Source of the DNA: Anodontia alba | Taxonomy: Eukaryota > Mollusca > Bivalvia > Lucinida > Lucinidae | Direction: 5' to 3' | DNA: 64,000 nt | Assembly (NCBI GenBank): GCA_964016985.1 | Contig: OZ024823.1 | Coordinates: 27,625,095 to 27,689,094, forward strand | Shown here: piece by piece, positions 33,040 through 42,951 of the stretch | How the letters are laid out: each line of letters starts with the position of its first letter | How positions within the stretch are numbered: the stretch's first letter is position 1 | Translations under genes and position numbers: made by a program | Notes under the pieces: model-generated | Told to the model about the DNA's origin: nothing | Database searches by the model: none | What the model saw: only the letters and a program-made list of their open reading frames with translations

Positions 33040-33118
33040 CCCAGCAAACACACAACGTCGTTCGGACGTCGCCGCGATGACGTCGCCGCGATGTACGAAC
33101 GACGTTGTGTTTGCTGAG
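33040..33118. mobile_element. CCCAGC-ended palindrome C5 with ACGTCG words
   Basis: 'cccagcaaacacacaacgtc' against 'gacgttgtgtttgctgag', with 'gacgtcgccgcgatgacgtc' in the middle. Related by ends and ACGTC content to 13498-13585 and, as a half element, to 57682-57735. Confidence 0.7.
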
Positions 33119-33707
33119 TTCGACAACCTATATCTACATTTGTTTCAAGTTTGCATTTTTGTGCAAGACAATACTAACAGGGAAATATTTGCTGCATAAC
33201 GCGATTTTTCGTGCATTTTGGCACTCTTTATAAGTTTGGCATAAATCGGAACCAATGATACAATTGCAGGCTATGTAAAATTACCATGTTGATGACGTAG
33301 ACTGTTGTTCTTATACAGGCTTATGAGAACGGACTTAGTCTAATAACACAAATATTTAGTGACGTCACTGTCAACCTATCCTCACAGAATAGTATATAAT
33401 TACCCGAAGACGTCATTCATTTATATGCAAAATAATCTAAGCCACTCCCCTGCTTATCGGTGTATCCTATATAAATTATTAGGATGAATAGTATACTATA
33501 ATACGACTAAACGTACAACTAATATATCAAGTGATTGTCCAAAGATATTTTCGAGGTGTTTGCGTATACAAATATTTTAAAGTTATTTTAAACCATACTA
33601 TACGCTATAGTAGTATTGTAACTGGACTTACGGTGTGAAGAAATCATTGGTTTTGACAGTTTTTTTTTTTTTAATTTGTGAAGTTGCTAGGTAGAAGAAA
33701 AGTCGTT
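33119..33707 (+). other. Upstream region of the host gene
   Basis: AT-rich with no repeat edge. A short TATA-like 'gtatataattacc' lies near 33389. An in-frame TAA at 33672 precedes the proposed start codon by 11 codons. I cannot place a transcription start. Confidence 0.35.
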
Positions 33708-33809
33708 ATGGCTGGTGTGAGAAAGACAGCATCGTTGGCGGCACAGATACTAGTACGCCATAATGTAATGCAAGTGATGTCGACTCCGACGAAAAATGTT
33801 GTAAGTCAG
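33708..33809 (+). CDS. Unrecognised host gene, coding exon 1
   Basis: ATG at 33708 has G at -3 and G at +4, a favourable start context, and is the first Met after an in-frame TAA. It codes 34 residues (begins MAGVRKTASLAAQILVRH), rich in small, hydrophobic and basic residues, compatible with a mitochondrial targeting segment, though that is only a possibility. The donor is CAG|GTAAGA at 33810, phase 0. A second donor, GTAAGT at 33801, would shorten the exon by three codons in the same phase. Exons 1-3 join without a stop and with matching phases, which is the main evidence that they belong together. The intron to exon 2 is about 1.5 kb and holds F5 and F8 repeats. Confidence 0.65.
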
Positions 33810-33936
33810 GTAAGAATATTTGCATATAGGTTATTTTTCTGTTTTTGAAATCGTGGTCAATAACAACAATAACAAAATAATAATAAAAAAAAATGTTGCT
33901 TCACTTGCACAAGAGCTGGAGCTCTATCATAATTAA

Positions 33937-34150
33937 CTCATTGAAAACTAGAGACCCCAAAATGGGTAATTGGCAAACAGCGCAGACCCAGATCAGACGC
34001 CGCCTGATCAGGGTCTCCACTGTTTGCAAATAGTTCAACCCTTTGTTTTTTTTAGAAACATCTACATCATAAAGCCTGACATACTAAAATCGAAAATAGA
34101 CTCTTCCAGTATATTGTGTGGGAGAGTTTATTCAGTCTTTAATGGGTTAA
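33937..34150. mobile_element. F5 hairpin MITE in intron 1
   Basis: Stem 'gcagacccagatcagacgcc' against 'ctgatcagggtctccactg', followed by the conserved tail 'tcttccagtatattgtgtgg' and 'ttaatgggtta'. Confidence 0.6.
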
Positions 34151-34400
34151 GGGCCTGGTTTCGCGCAATAAAACTGATTTAGGCCCCCGCCCCAGTAGTT
34201 GTTCTATTAACTGTTCCAAAGCCGTTCATCTGTTACTGTTATTCTTTGTTCGTGCGTCGGTGGTTTCGTGTGAACCGTTTGTTTTGTCGTTGTTTGTCCC
34301 TCATCCCTTCTTCTTTCGGTACTTCGGGAATGCTGTGGTTCATGACTGTGGCATTTCCTGGGTATCTTCATTTATATTTTTGCAATGGTAAAAATAAACA
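34150..34400 (+). repeat. F8 repeat, plus, in intron 1
   Basis: 'tggtttcgcgcaataaaact', 'taactgttccaaagcc', 'gtcggtggtttcgtgtg' and 'ggcatttcctgggtatctt' in the family order. Confidence 0.7.
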
Positions 34401-35291
34401 TATTAACAACAAAATAATAATAGCACTGTTTTCTGTCGGTCAGACTTAGTTAGATCTAGTTATTTCTGAACTTTTTTTTTCTTCGTATTTCATACTTTCT
34501 ATCACTTACTGTAGCGCGCAGCTTTATTTCTCTGTTTAGAAATAATTTCTGCCTGCTGTGGGACAGAAAACGCGTAATGTTTCTCTTTCTATTTTGTAAG
34601 CAAGACAACTAAACCGGATAGTGCACTCAACCGACGTATTGTACGGTTTGTAACCATGCAGAGTAGTCGAACAGACAGACCCGAGCAAACAGTGTCAATC
34701 CAGATCAGACGGCGTCTAATCATCGTTCACACTATTTGCCACTCGTCCAACAGTTTTTGAACCCTTAACGGAATATTCGGCTGGACTTGTTCGAATTTAA
34801 TGGACGAGAATGGTAAGGAGTTAATGTGTCCAAATAAATACTGAAAACAGGATATTGGTTCTCGAAATGTTATTTATTAACCTGATAGTAATAAATTTGA
34901 TTTGATTTTTGGTCACGAAAGGGTCTTCACTATACGCCAGGACAGCGTTGGGAAAATGCCTATCCGAGGCATGTGAAACTGTGCCTTTGGCGTATATGGA
35001 TCAGACTGCGCGGATCTGGGATTCTCTATCTGCTTGCATTGGTCAGGTTACTGTAGAATATATCATGTAATATACCATGTATAGCAACGGCGCCTATGAG
35101 ACTGTGTGGATTTACTGGATGATCTGGAACTTTATTGCACACATAGGCCCCGAAGGCACCTTTTCACATGGCTGAGCCCAGCTTTTTTATGAACAGTGCA
35201 CGCTCATGAGATTGCACAAGCTGTTACGGCTTTTCATTCTACGTCTATATGTAAACGTTTGGACTTGAAAATTTTGCTGTTATTTTTTCAG

Positions 35292-35343
35292 GCTTTAGCA
35301 GCTGACAGCAGTGATGCTGATCAATATTCAGGACGGCAACCAG
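35292..35343 (+). CDS. Unrecognised host gene, coding exon 2
   Basis: A 52-nt exon between a strong acceptor ('tgttattttttcag') and donor CAG|GTCAGT. It enters in phase 0 and leaves in phase 1, giving ALAADSSDADQYSGRQP and the first base of the next codon. Polar and acidic, probably a linker. Its reality rests on splice-site quality and frame continuity with exons 1 and 3; a 52-nt exon has little coding signal of its own. Confidence 0.6.
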
Positions 35344-36638
35344 GTCAGTATGTACTCATGCATTCATCCATAAAATTCATATATCGTATTTACCCTACAT
35401 GTAAGTATTCGGACATGTTTACATCTAATCCTTAATATTGGACAAGTTTGTATTGCTGCCTGTTAGTGTGTCAAAATATAGCTGGTGTGTCTGAAATGTC
35501 TGCGTTGAAAAAAAACACAGTGTAGACCCTGGTAAGACGCCACAAACGCGGCGTCTGATCTGGGTCAACACCGTTTGTTAGGGAATGTATGTCCTTATAC
35601 TTAGGGTAAATATAGAATGTATTTGAAGGTTTTATAGAGAAAGTGTATATAATTGAATTTATTTACCATTCTTTTCTTATTTTTTTTTCATTAAAATCAT
35701 GTGATATTCAGTCGCGCTTCAAATATTCTGTTAAACAATTTGAACAATGGATTTTAATGTTATGTGTACACACTTGTCATACACTCCACCCCATCATAAT
35801 CCATAGTGAACCCAGAGGTTTATAGGGGTATACATTAGAAGGCAAATTATCAGAACCTTGTGGCTTTTAAACCTATTTCTTTTAAATTTGTTTATTATGA
35901 CTATGACTATGTTGTACTGCAAATAATGGTTTAATTGGCTTAGTATCAAATTATTCCTCATTTTTTACAATAATATATAGACATTTCACACATGACATAG
36001 TTATAGATAAGAAGGATGTCCAGAAAAATATTATCCATGAAAAAAAATGTTGTGGGTAGTCATTAGAAGCGCCTCCCAAAGGCGCTTCTAATGGGTACCC
36101 ACAACATATGTTTTCATGAAAAAATAAGAAAATAGTCAGTATTTTTGGTTGACAAACGGGCCATATCTAGAGCTATGGTGAAGAAGTATATATTTCACAT
36201 ACTGACTTGCTATCTCAATGAATATATAGTATAAAACTATTCTTTTGTTTGTAACAAACAACAGATCATTCAGCAACACAAGAACATGGTCATTAAGTCA
36301 TATACGAACAGGAACTCATCACCCAGATTACCCTGCACAGCCACGCAGTCTTATTACTTTACGGAATGTTTTTTGTTCTGAAAAGCATATCGAAGGATAT
36401 ATCGATAGACAGAGAGGGTCATGATCAAACTGTCCGGATTTTCAGTCTGATCTGGACCGTGAGATTTCACGAATGAACGACCCTCGTGTAATGATGACAC
36501 TACTCAAATATTCATGCAAACGTTTAAGGAAAATAAATACACCTGAAAATTTCGCCGCCATGTTTCAAACGGAGACAACTTTTGCAGACAGGAATTTAGA
36601 TCCTTAGTATCTAAATCCTTTCAAAACGAAGGCTTCAC
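35344..36638. other. Intron 2, first part
   Basis: Contains an F5 hairpin (35515-35590) and a perfect hairpin at 36043-36122 ('ttgtgggtagtcattagaag' against 'cttctaatgggtacccacaa') whose core resembles the family A centre. No coding exon seen. Confidence 0.5.
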
Positions 36639-36851
36639 TTAACCCTTGTCATGCTGAATAAATTAAGATGCCACGCCCACTTCAAATTTCCAGCCAATTC
36701 GATTACTTGATCCGGGTTTTTGATAGAAATTCACATACTTAATGACAAACTGTGCAGATCCAGAATAGTTGGCTTCTTCAGAAGCCAACTGATCTGGATC
36801 TACACTGTTTGCTACGACAGGGCATGTCGTGTTTAGCAAGAGAAGGATTAA
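36639..36851. mobile_element. TTAA MITE family B, copy B1
   Basis: 'ttaacccttgtcatgctgaa' to 'agcaagagaaggattaa' with TTAA at both ends. Central hairpin 'agttggcttcttcagaagcc' flanked by 'cagatcca' and 'tggatctacactgtttgc'. Confidence 0.8.
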
Positions 36852-37191
36852 CGTAAAATAAATGCTGTCAGCAGGAGTAACTATTTCCTTTGAGAGTAGT
36901 CCCAAGTAAGAAGGGGTAAATATTTCGATGCCAGAGTTATTTCCCTTGAACAAGTATACATTTTCCCTTGACTTCCTTTGGATTAATCCATGACAATAGT
37001 ATGAAAAATGACCATTTGTAAAAGTCTTGGGAGCTACTCCTAAAGAATAGAATTTGAGGGAGCAAACTATATTCTTAAAGAGTAACTCTCAGTTAAAAGC
37101 TGCGTAATGATGTTCATGTCTGAATTATTATTATGGTGATTACTGAGCTGATTATTACGGAGCTGATTATTTTTTCTATATGTATTTTCAG

Positions 37192-37499
37192 ACAATCGAC
37201 CTTCTTCAGAGAATCACAGAGTGCACGTGGCAAACGTAGGCGATACACTGACTATCAACTTGGAACTCATTGCAAATGACCTACAGAAAGAATTGATTGA
37301 TCAACTTGGACCTTTCGTAAAGGTGGAACCTGACACAGAATTATTTTCAAAAGTGATTTTCAATTACTTAACGGAGGAGGTGTACAGGAATAGTTTGCAA
37401 AGACAGTTCCGCAAGTTAGGTTATGACTGTATGTTTGCGAGATACAATAGTGACAGAGGACTTGCCTCATTCAATAAAACCGAGCCAGAGGACATTCAG
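37192..37499 (+). CDS. Unrecognised host gene, coding exon 3 (BH3-like motif)
   Basis: A 308-nt exon with acceptor 'tatgtattttcag' and donor CAG|GTAAAA, completing residues 52-154 of the model and leaving in phase 0. Codon use is balanced and the frame is clean, unlike the AT-rich chance frames around it. It reads as mostly alpha-helical: VANVGDTLTINLELIANDL (64-82), then ELFSKVIFNYLTEEVYRNSL and RQFRKLGYDCMFARY. The V-x-x-V-G-D-x-L pattern at 64-71, followed by N-x-E-L and amphipathic helices, resembles the BH3 helix and following helices of Bax/Bak/Bok-type Bcl-2 proteins. The BH1 signature (NWGR) is not present in this exon. I therefore do not assign the family; an unrelated helical protein is quite possible. 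Confidence 0.75.
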
Positions 37500-37589
37500 G
37501 TAAAACGCAATTATTACAGATCTGGTCTACCGAACAATTGTTGATGGTAACTTACAGTAGTAAGTAATAACAGTTGACTGAGGATTGAC

Positions 37590-37861
37590 TTAACCCTTGT
37601 CCCGCTGAACCCTGCCTTTGCAAATAGTGTACATCCAGATCAGTTGGCTTCTAAAGAAGCCGATTGATCTGGATCTGCACTCTTTGTCATCCAGTATGTG
37701 AATTTATATCAACAAAGATCAAGTAATCTGATTGGCTAAAATTGAAAGTAAGTGATCTGGATGTACTCTTTGTTATCCAGTATGTGAATTTATATCAACA
37801 AAGATCAAGTAATCTGATTGGCTAAAAATTGGAAGTAGGTGCGGCATCTTAACAGGGTTAA
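37590..37861. mobile_element. TTAA MITE family B, copy B2, with internal tandem duplication
   Basis: 'ttaacccttgtcccgctgaa' to 'catcttaacagggttaa'. A segment of about 84 bp ('gatctggat..(c)tctttgt' through 'ttggctaaa..ttg.aagta') occurs twice in a row (about 37670-37752 and 37753-37838), making this copy longer than its sisters. Confidence 0.82.
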
Positions 37862-38095
37862 GAGTTGATGATGACAACCGACCCTAGTGTAAGGTCTTGT
37901 CGGCTCCGTTCTGTCGAAAAGTTGTTGCTTTAAACTCATCTTAGGTACATTGGTGACAGCCTCCCGGTCTTCGGAATAGTTGTTGATGACAACTTATGTT
38001 GATAACAACTTATTCTAGTGGCGTTGTTGACCGCTCCGGTCTGCCGATCAGCTGTTGATAACTTATTTTGAGAACGTTGTTGATGGCTCCAGTCT

Positions 38096-38373
38096 CATTA
38101 CGAAAATATGCCTATTCAAATATAGAGAAAATTTCCCTTCCAAAAACTGAAAATTTTCAGATAAAAATCTCTGATATTTTTCATATTTCTGCTCAAAACA
38201 TAGATTGTGGGTACTCGTTAGAACCGCCTCGGCGAGGCGGTTCTAACGTGTACCCACAATTTATGTTTTTGAGCAGAAATAAGAAAAATACGTATACCCC
38301 CGTAAACCCCAGTTTTACTATATAAAAGTGGGGTTTAAGGGGGTCAATATCATATAGGCATGTTTTCGTGATG
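38096..38373. mobile_element. Palindromic MITE family A, copy A5
   Basis: 'cattacgaaaatatgcctat' to 'ggcatgttttcgtgatg', full central hairpin. Confidence 0.88.
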
Positions 38374-38526
38374 TGCCGAACAGTAATACATGATAACTTA
38401 TTATATTGCACGGTATCGACGCCTCCGGTCTTTCGAACAGTTGTTGGTGATAATTTTATTTTTGTACATGTTGTTGACGGCCTCGGTCTGTCGTAGAGTT
38501 GTTGATAACTTATTTTGTGCACGTTA

Positions 38527-38780
38527 AAGATAAAAATAAAGATAAAGATTTATCCAGTGTCGCACATCAGAAACAGAAAAAAACAACCTCTGTATAGCTT
38601 TTTATTGTGACAAACAAATTATCCATTAACAAATACTTACCTGCGTTCATTTACCTTGATAAGATGAGAGTTAGCCAAAAAGCGCCTGATATCATTTTTA
38701 CGCCTTTGGTATAGCGCGGCCGGGGTTTGAACCTCGCAACCACCCGCAAGTTCCGAAGCGGACGCTCTACCACTGAGTTT
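38527..38780 (-). mobile_element. tRNA-derived SINE
   Basis: Minus strand: box A 'actcagtggtagagcgtcc' (38778-38760) and box B 'ggttcaaaccccgg' (38734-38721), spaced as in tRNA, then 'taccaaaggcgtaaaaatg', a form seen in bivalve SINEs, a body of about 130 bp, and an ATCTTTA-rich tail at 38551-38527. Boxes A and B are the internal Pol III promoter. Confidence 0.75.
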
Positions 38781-38918
38781 TCGAATGGTTGTTGATCATA
38801 CGTATATTTATTTTTGTGCAAGTTGTTGTGGGCCTTTGCCTGTCGTACAGTTATTTAAAACATATTTTTTTGCACGTTGTTGCAGGCACTGGTGTGCCGA
38901 ACATTTGTTAATAATACC

Positions 38919-39133
38919 TTAACCCTTCTCTTGCTGAAAACGACATGCCCTGTCTTAGCAAAACAGTGTAGATACAGATCAGTTGGCTTCTGAAGAAGCC
39001 AACTGATCTGGATCTGCACTGTTTGTCATTAAATATATGAATTTCTATCAAAAAACGCAGATCAAGTAATTTGATTGGCTGGAAATTAGAAGTGGGCATG
39101 GCATCTTAATTTATTCAGCATGACAAGGGTAAA
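38919..39133. mobile_element. TTAA MITE family B, copy B3
   Basis: 'ttaacccttctcttgctgaa' to 'tattcagcatgacaagggta'. Central hairpin 'agttggcttctgaagaagcc' perfect. Confidence 0.8.
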
Positions 39134-39177
39134 TAAGCTATGCTAGTGCTAATATGTAAAGCGTGCGGCCTATTGAC

Positions 39178-39620
39178 CTTTTGAGCCGCAACGTAAGAAA
39201 ACATACCTTCTGACATCAGGACCCAACGAAGACTCAAATCAACCAGCGCATCCGCGCAGTATGATCTGAGTCTTCGTTGTCCGCATTGAGAAACATTATA
39301 TCCTTGGCTATGCAAACAGCACCCAGTAAATACTCTAATCAGACTATGCGAAAGTTGGGTGCACATACCCGAAGGTACGGTTTCTACTTTGCGGCTCATT
39401 TGATGACGACAGTATATAAGTCAGTGCCTGACAAAACCAATAAAATGGCAGGTGCGCCCAGCGAAGACTCAGATCAGCCTGGGCATCAACCCAGTATGAT
39501 CAGAGTCTTTGCTGTCCGCATGAAAAAGCTTGGGTCTTTAGCTATTAGACGGATGCCAAGACTGACCTGAGTCTTCGCTGGGCGCACATCCATTTTGTTG
39601 ATTTTGTCATGTGTTGGCTC
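39178..39620. repeat. Two F9-type palindromic repeats
   Basis: 39178-39405: 'gagccgcaacgtaagaaaac' to the inverted 'ttctactttgcggctc', with 'agcgcatccgcgcagta' stem. 39425-39612: 'tgacaaaaccaataaaatgg' to 'ccattttgttgattttgtca', with 'gcgcccagcgaagactcag' inverted within. Both lie in the presumed last intron of the host gene. Confidence 0.65.
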
Positions 39621-39639
39621 ATATGTTAGCGCACGTTGT

Positions 39640-39960
39640 TGACAGCTCCGATCTGCCGAACACTTGCTGATGATAACTGATTTTACTATACGATGCTGAC
39701 GATTTTCGTCTGGCACGCAAATGTTGTTGACAATTCGTTTTATTGCTTGTTGTTGACGGCTCCGTTCTGACGAGCAGTATTTGATGATAACTTATTTTAG
39801 TCACACTATTGACACCTACGGCCTGTCGAACAGTTGTTGATGATGGCTTTTTCTATTGCACAGTGTTTGAAGGGTCTGTTCTATAGAACAAATGGCGCAA
39901 GTTGTTGACAGCTCCGATCTGCCGAATAGTTCCTAGTGATAACTCGCATACGAGTGAAGC
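39640..39960 (-). repeat. Degenerate 'gttgttgacggctccg' tandem
   Basis: The phrase 'gttgttgac(g/a)gctcc.(g/a)tctg.cga' recurs about every 60-70 bp from roughly 37910 to 39935, interrupted by MITEs; a clean run of four or five units is here. Period and consensus are approximate. Confidence 0.6.
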
Positions 39961-40092
39961 ACTTTTATTATCTCGGGACTGCTCATCTTATTGAAATAGG
40001 TAAATAGAATTATACAGTTGACTCTCGTAATCTCAACCACTAATAACTGCTCAGGTCAAACAAAATAAAAGACAGTTTTGGTGTATCTGCCT

Positions 40093-40372
40093 CATTACGC
40101 AAACACGCCTATTTAAATATATCGAAAATTTCATCTCCAAAAACTGAAAATGTTCAGAAAAAAAAAACTCTGGTATTTTTCACATTTCTAAAAAAAATAG
40201 ATTGTGGGTACTCGTTAGAACCGCCTCGGTGAGGCGGTTCTAACGAGTACCCACAATCTATGTTTTTGAGCAGATATAAGAAAAATAATATATACCCCTG
40301 TAAACCCCAGTTTTACTATATAAAAGTGGGGTTTTAAGGGGGTCAAAATTATATAGGCATGTTTTCGTGACG
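40093..40372. mobile_element. Palindromic MITE family A, copy A6
   Basis: 'cattacgcaaacacgcctat' to 'ggcatgttttcgtgacg', full hairpin with a perfect 'ctcgttagaaccgcctcg' stem. A truncated Tigger-like end ('acagttgactctcgtaatct') lies just left at 40015. Confidence 0.88.
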
Positions 40373-40377
40373 TACTG

Positions 40378-41095
40378 TTCTTTTGACATCACTCGGAAAG
40401 ACGTTCTTTGCTTGGTTTTTATTTTGAATGAAAATATTTTGTTCTTATTGACCATATCTTATCAGAAACTATTTGTCTTTCTGTGTTTTGTTCTCGAAAA
40501 TTTACCCTAAAATTAAATTTACGGCCAAAAATTGGTCTGACCTATGCAATTTCTATAGTAAAGTGATTTTTTGGAATTTTTGTATAAGATAATACTTTTT
40601 ATTTTTCTTTGCTGAATTTAAATTACTAGTGTTTCACAACATTATTGTGAAAATTTCAGAGAAATTGAACCAGCGGAACTTGTTGAAAAATTACTTCCAA
40701 GTTGCCTACCCTTCAGATTTCTGCATAATTTGCATTCGTTTTTAATATGGGGATAAGTAAAACTATTTGATTTAAAAAAAACAAAAACCAACAAAAAACA
40801 AACAAAAAAAAACAACAACAAAAAACAAAACAAAACAAAGAAAAAAAAACACGAAAAAACAAACAAACAAAAAAACAACAACAAAAAACAAACAAAAAAA
40901 CAAAAAAAAAAACAAAAAAAAAACAAACAAAAAAAAAAACAAAAAAACAAAAAAAACAAATAAAAACACACAAAAAAAAAAAAAAAAAACACACACACAA
41001 AAAACACACAAAAAAAAACCAAACAAAACAATGACTAGAATAAAATTATTTGTGCATAGGTAGTTACGACAAACGATTTTGCACTAAATCATGAA
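40378..41095. repeat. Duplicated segment, copy 1 (pair at 45105-45830)
   Basis: Shares 'tatcttatcagaaa', 'tgacctatgcaatttcta', 'tttttctttgctga' and 'cataggtagttacgacaaa' in order with 45105-45830. This copy has an extra A/C block (40775-41030) and lacks the MITE found in the other. Confidence 0.75.
40775..41030. repeat. A/C low-complexity block
   Basis: AAAAAC and CAA units for about 250 bp, absent from the paralogous segment. Long open frames on the minus strand here are phenylalanine/valine runs without meaning. Confidence 0.9.
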
Positions 41096-41613
41096 AACAT
41101 GTTTGCAAATTTACTTATTCTGTGTAAAGCGCCAAGCAAAAAGCGACTTTCTGAACGACGTTGAATGCACAGTAACATTTCAACTCTTTTTGCTTTAAAC
41201 TACTGTTATCTCAAACCAAACATTCTGGTCCCTTAGTGTTTGGGATAAGAAGAATACATTCGTGGGTTTGTGTTTGCATGAAAAAACGGCTATAGTCGGT
41301 TTTAACTGGAAGGAAAGAATGTTAGTCTTGGTTTATATCATGCTTTGCCATGTTTTTATTGTTCAAGTTTTGATCATGAATGTTTTATCTTCGTATCAAA
41401 GTATTGTTATTTCAAAGACTCAAAATGCATTTGTTTTAACAAAAACAAGTTGAGGATAAAACATTTCTTAATGAGTCATAACTCCTGATAAGAACATTTG
41501 TTTTTGCTATACAAGGTCTTGAAGTTTATTTCTTTTGTTTATTTATTTCTTTCTTTCTTTCTTTTTTTCTTTCTTTCTTTCTTAATATTAGTATTAATAC
41601 CACCGTCTTTCAG

Positions 41614-41685
41614 AATATGGCTCGCATTTTAAACATGTTAATCTGTGTGTTAAATAACTTATTATTATTTATTAAAAGTTTGTAG
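41614..41685 (+). CDS. Possible last coding exon of the host gene
   Basis: A pyrimidine-rich tract (TTTC repeats at 41549-41583) and acceptor 'ccaccgtctttcag' precede an exon that, entered in phase 0 as exon 3 requires, reads 23 codons (MARILNMLICVLNNLLLFIKS within it) to TAG at 41683. It would give a 177-residue protein with a hydrophobic C-terminal segment, compatible with a tail anchor. An AATAAA follows 50 bp after the stop. Another acceptor at 41711 also opens in phase 0 for ten codons. Either may be chance in AT-rich DNA; the gene may instead continue beyond the window. Confidence 0.35.
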   Translation, partial: NMARILNMLICVLNNLLLFIKSL

Positions 41686-41734
41686 TGTACTGCACATTAT
41701 TTGTTTTCCAGTATTTTATTGGTACTGTATTGTC

Positions 41735-41740
41735 AATAAA
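41735..41740 (+). terminator. Candidate poly(A) signal AATAAA
   Basis: AATAAA with a TG-rich stretch downstream ('cctgctttggttttaatt'), placed to serve the possible last exon. The family A MITE A7 starts 47 bp further on. Confidence 0.4.
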
Positions 41741-41786
41741 ATGAAGCTGCTGAACACCTGCTTTGGTTTTAATTACTTTTACGTCA

Positions 41787-42065
41787 CATCACGGAAACGT
41801 GCCTATATAATTTTGACCCCCTTAAACCCCACTTTTATATAGTAAAACTGGGGTTTACAGGGGCATACATTATTTTTCTTATTACTGCATAAAACATAGA
41901 TTGTGGGTACTCGTTAGAACCGCCTCGCCGAGGCGGTTCTAACGAGTACCGACAATCTATGTTTTGAGCAGAAATATGAACAATATCAGAGTTTTTTATC
42001 TGAAAAATTTCAGTTTTTTGGAGGTGAAATTTTCCATATATTTGAATAGGCGTGTTTTCGTAATG
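41787..42065. mobile_element. Palindromic MITE family A, copy A7
   Basis: 'catcacggaaacgtgcctat' to 'ggcgtgttttcgtaatg', full central hairpin, opposite orientation to A4-A6. Confidence 0.88.
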
Positions 42066-42213
42066 AGTCGATCCCTTTCATAAGTGACAATAATTATTCT
42101 AACGAAAGCCCCATGTGTACTGCAATTGACAAACCCTAAAAAGATGATCCTAATATGTGGGCAAATATGCACATATTTTGGTGTCTTAAAGCAAATTTGG
42201 AATGCATTTAGCC

Positions 42214-42262
42214 CTCTTCCCCCCCACCCTCCCCCCCCCCCCCCCCAAAAAAAAAAAAAATA
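42214..42262. repeat. C-run and A-run
   Basis: About 18 C followed by about 14 A; assembly-sensitive. Confidence 0.85.
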
Positions 42263-42474
42263 AAAAAAATGAGAGGACCGTTTATTAGAAAATGGACATT
42301 CTTAGAATAGATACGATATCATGACATTTGATTTTATGTCACCTTACTTGAATCGATCCCCTCCACAAACAAATCGTATGGCTGATACTACAATATAATT
42401 AAATGGATCGACACAGGATATTATGACGTGAACCCTTGTTATAGCGCTAATATAAATACAGCAGGCGACTCTAT

Positions 42475-42606
42475 GAAATATTATTTTTATTTTTCAGAGT
42501 AAATAAGGCTTGACATTTCATGTGAATCGTCTGCCTAGCAGACGATTCACATGGAATATCAAGTCTTATTTCTCTGAAAAAATAAAACAAATATCAATTT
42601 TAGACA
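42475..42606. mobile_element. Intact F6-type palindrome
   Basis: 'catgtgaatcgtctgcctag' pairs with 'cagacgattcacatgg', extended outwards by 'ataaggcttgacatttc' and 'aatatcaagtcttattt'. Serves as the uninterrupted reference for the site occupied by mariner at 23290-25801. Confidence 0.75.
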
Positions 42607-42680
42607 GTTGATTGCTACCATAGATTCTAAAATGAACGACTCTTGAGAGCAAGGTACACATTCATAACACTAAAAACAGC

Positions 42681-42894
42681 CTAATCCTAGTCCTTCTGGA
42701 ACCGGGTATACCCTGCTTATGCAAACAGAGTAGATCCAGAACAGTTGGCTCCTTCAGAAGCCAACTGATCTTGATCTGCACTGTTTGCCATTAGATGTGT
42801 GAATTTATATCAACAATCTGGATTAAGTCATCTGATTGACTGAAAATTGGAAGTGGGCGTGTCATCTTAATTTATTCAGCATGACAAGGGTTAA
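42681..42894. mobile_element. TTAA MITE family B, copy B4
   Basis: Right end 'cagcatgacaagggttaa' intact, left end decayed ('taatcctagtccttctg'). Central hairpin 'ttggctccttcagaagccaa'. Confidence 0.75.
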
Positions 42895-42951
42895 GTGTTA
42901 AGCTTTCTGGGCCAGACTAGCTACTTCCAGCTAATAAAGCCTCATCAGTGA

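Noticed and set aside
40642..41031. Long minus-strand frames of Phe/Val/Cys runs
   Set aside because: They translate an A/C low-complexity block absent from the paralogous segment.
41262..41453. 63-residue frame with FNWKERMLVLVY, superficially like a BH1 region that could follow host exon 3
   Set aside because: The only nearby acceptor ('gctatag') would enter in the wrong phase, the pyrimidine tract is poor, and the surrounding sequence is AT-rich; most likely chance.
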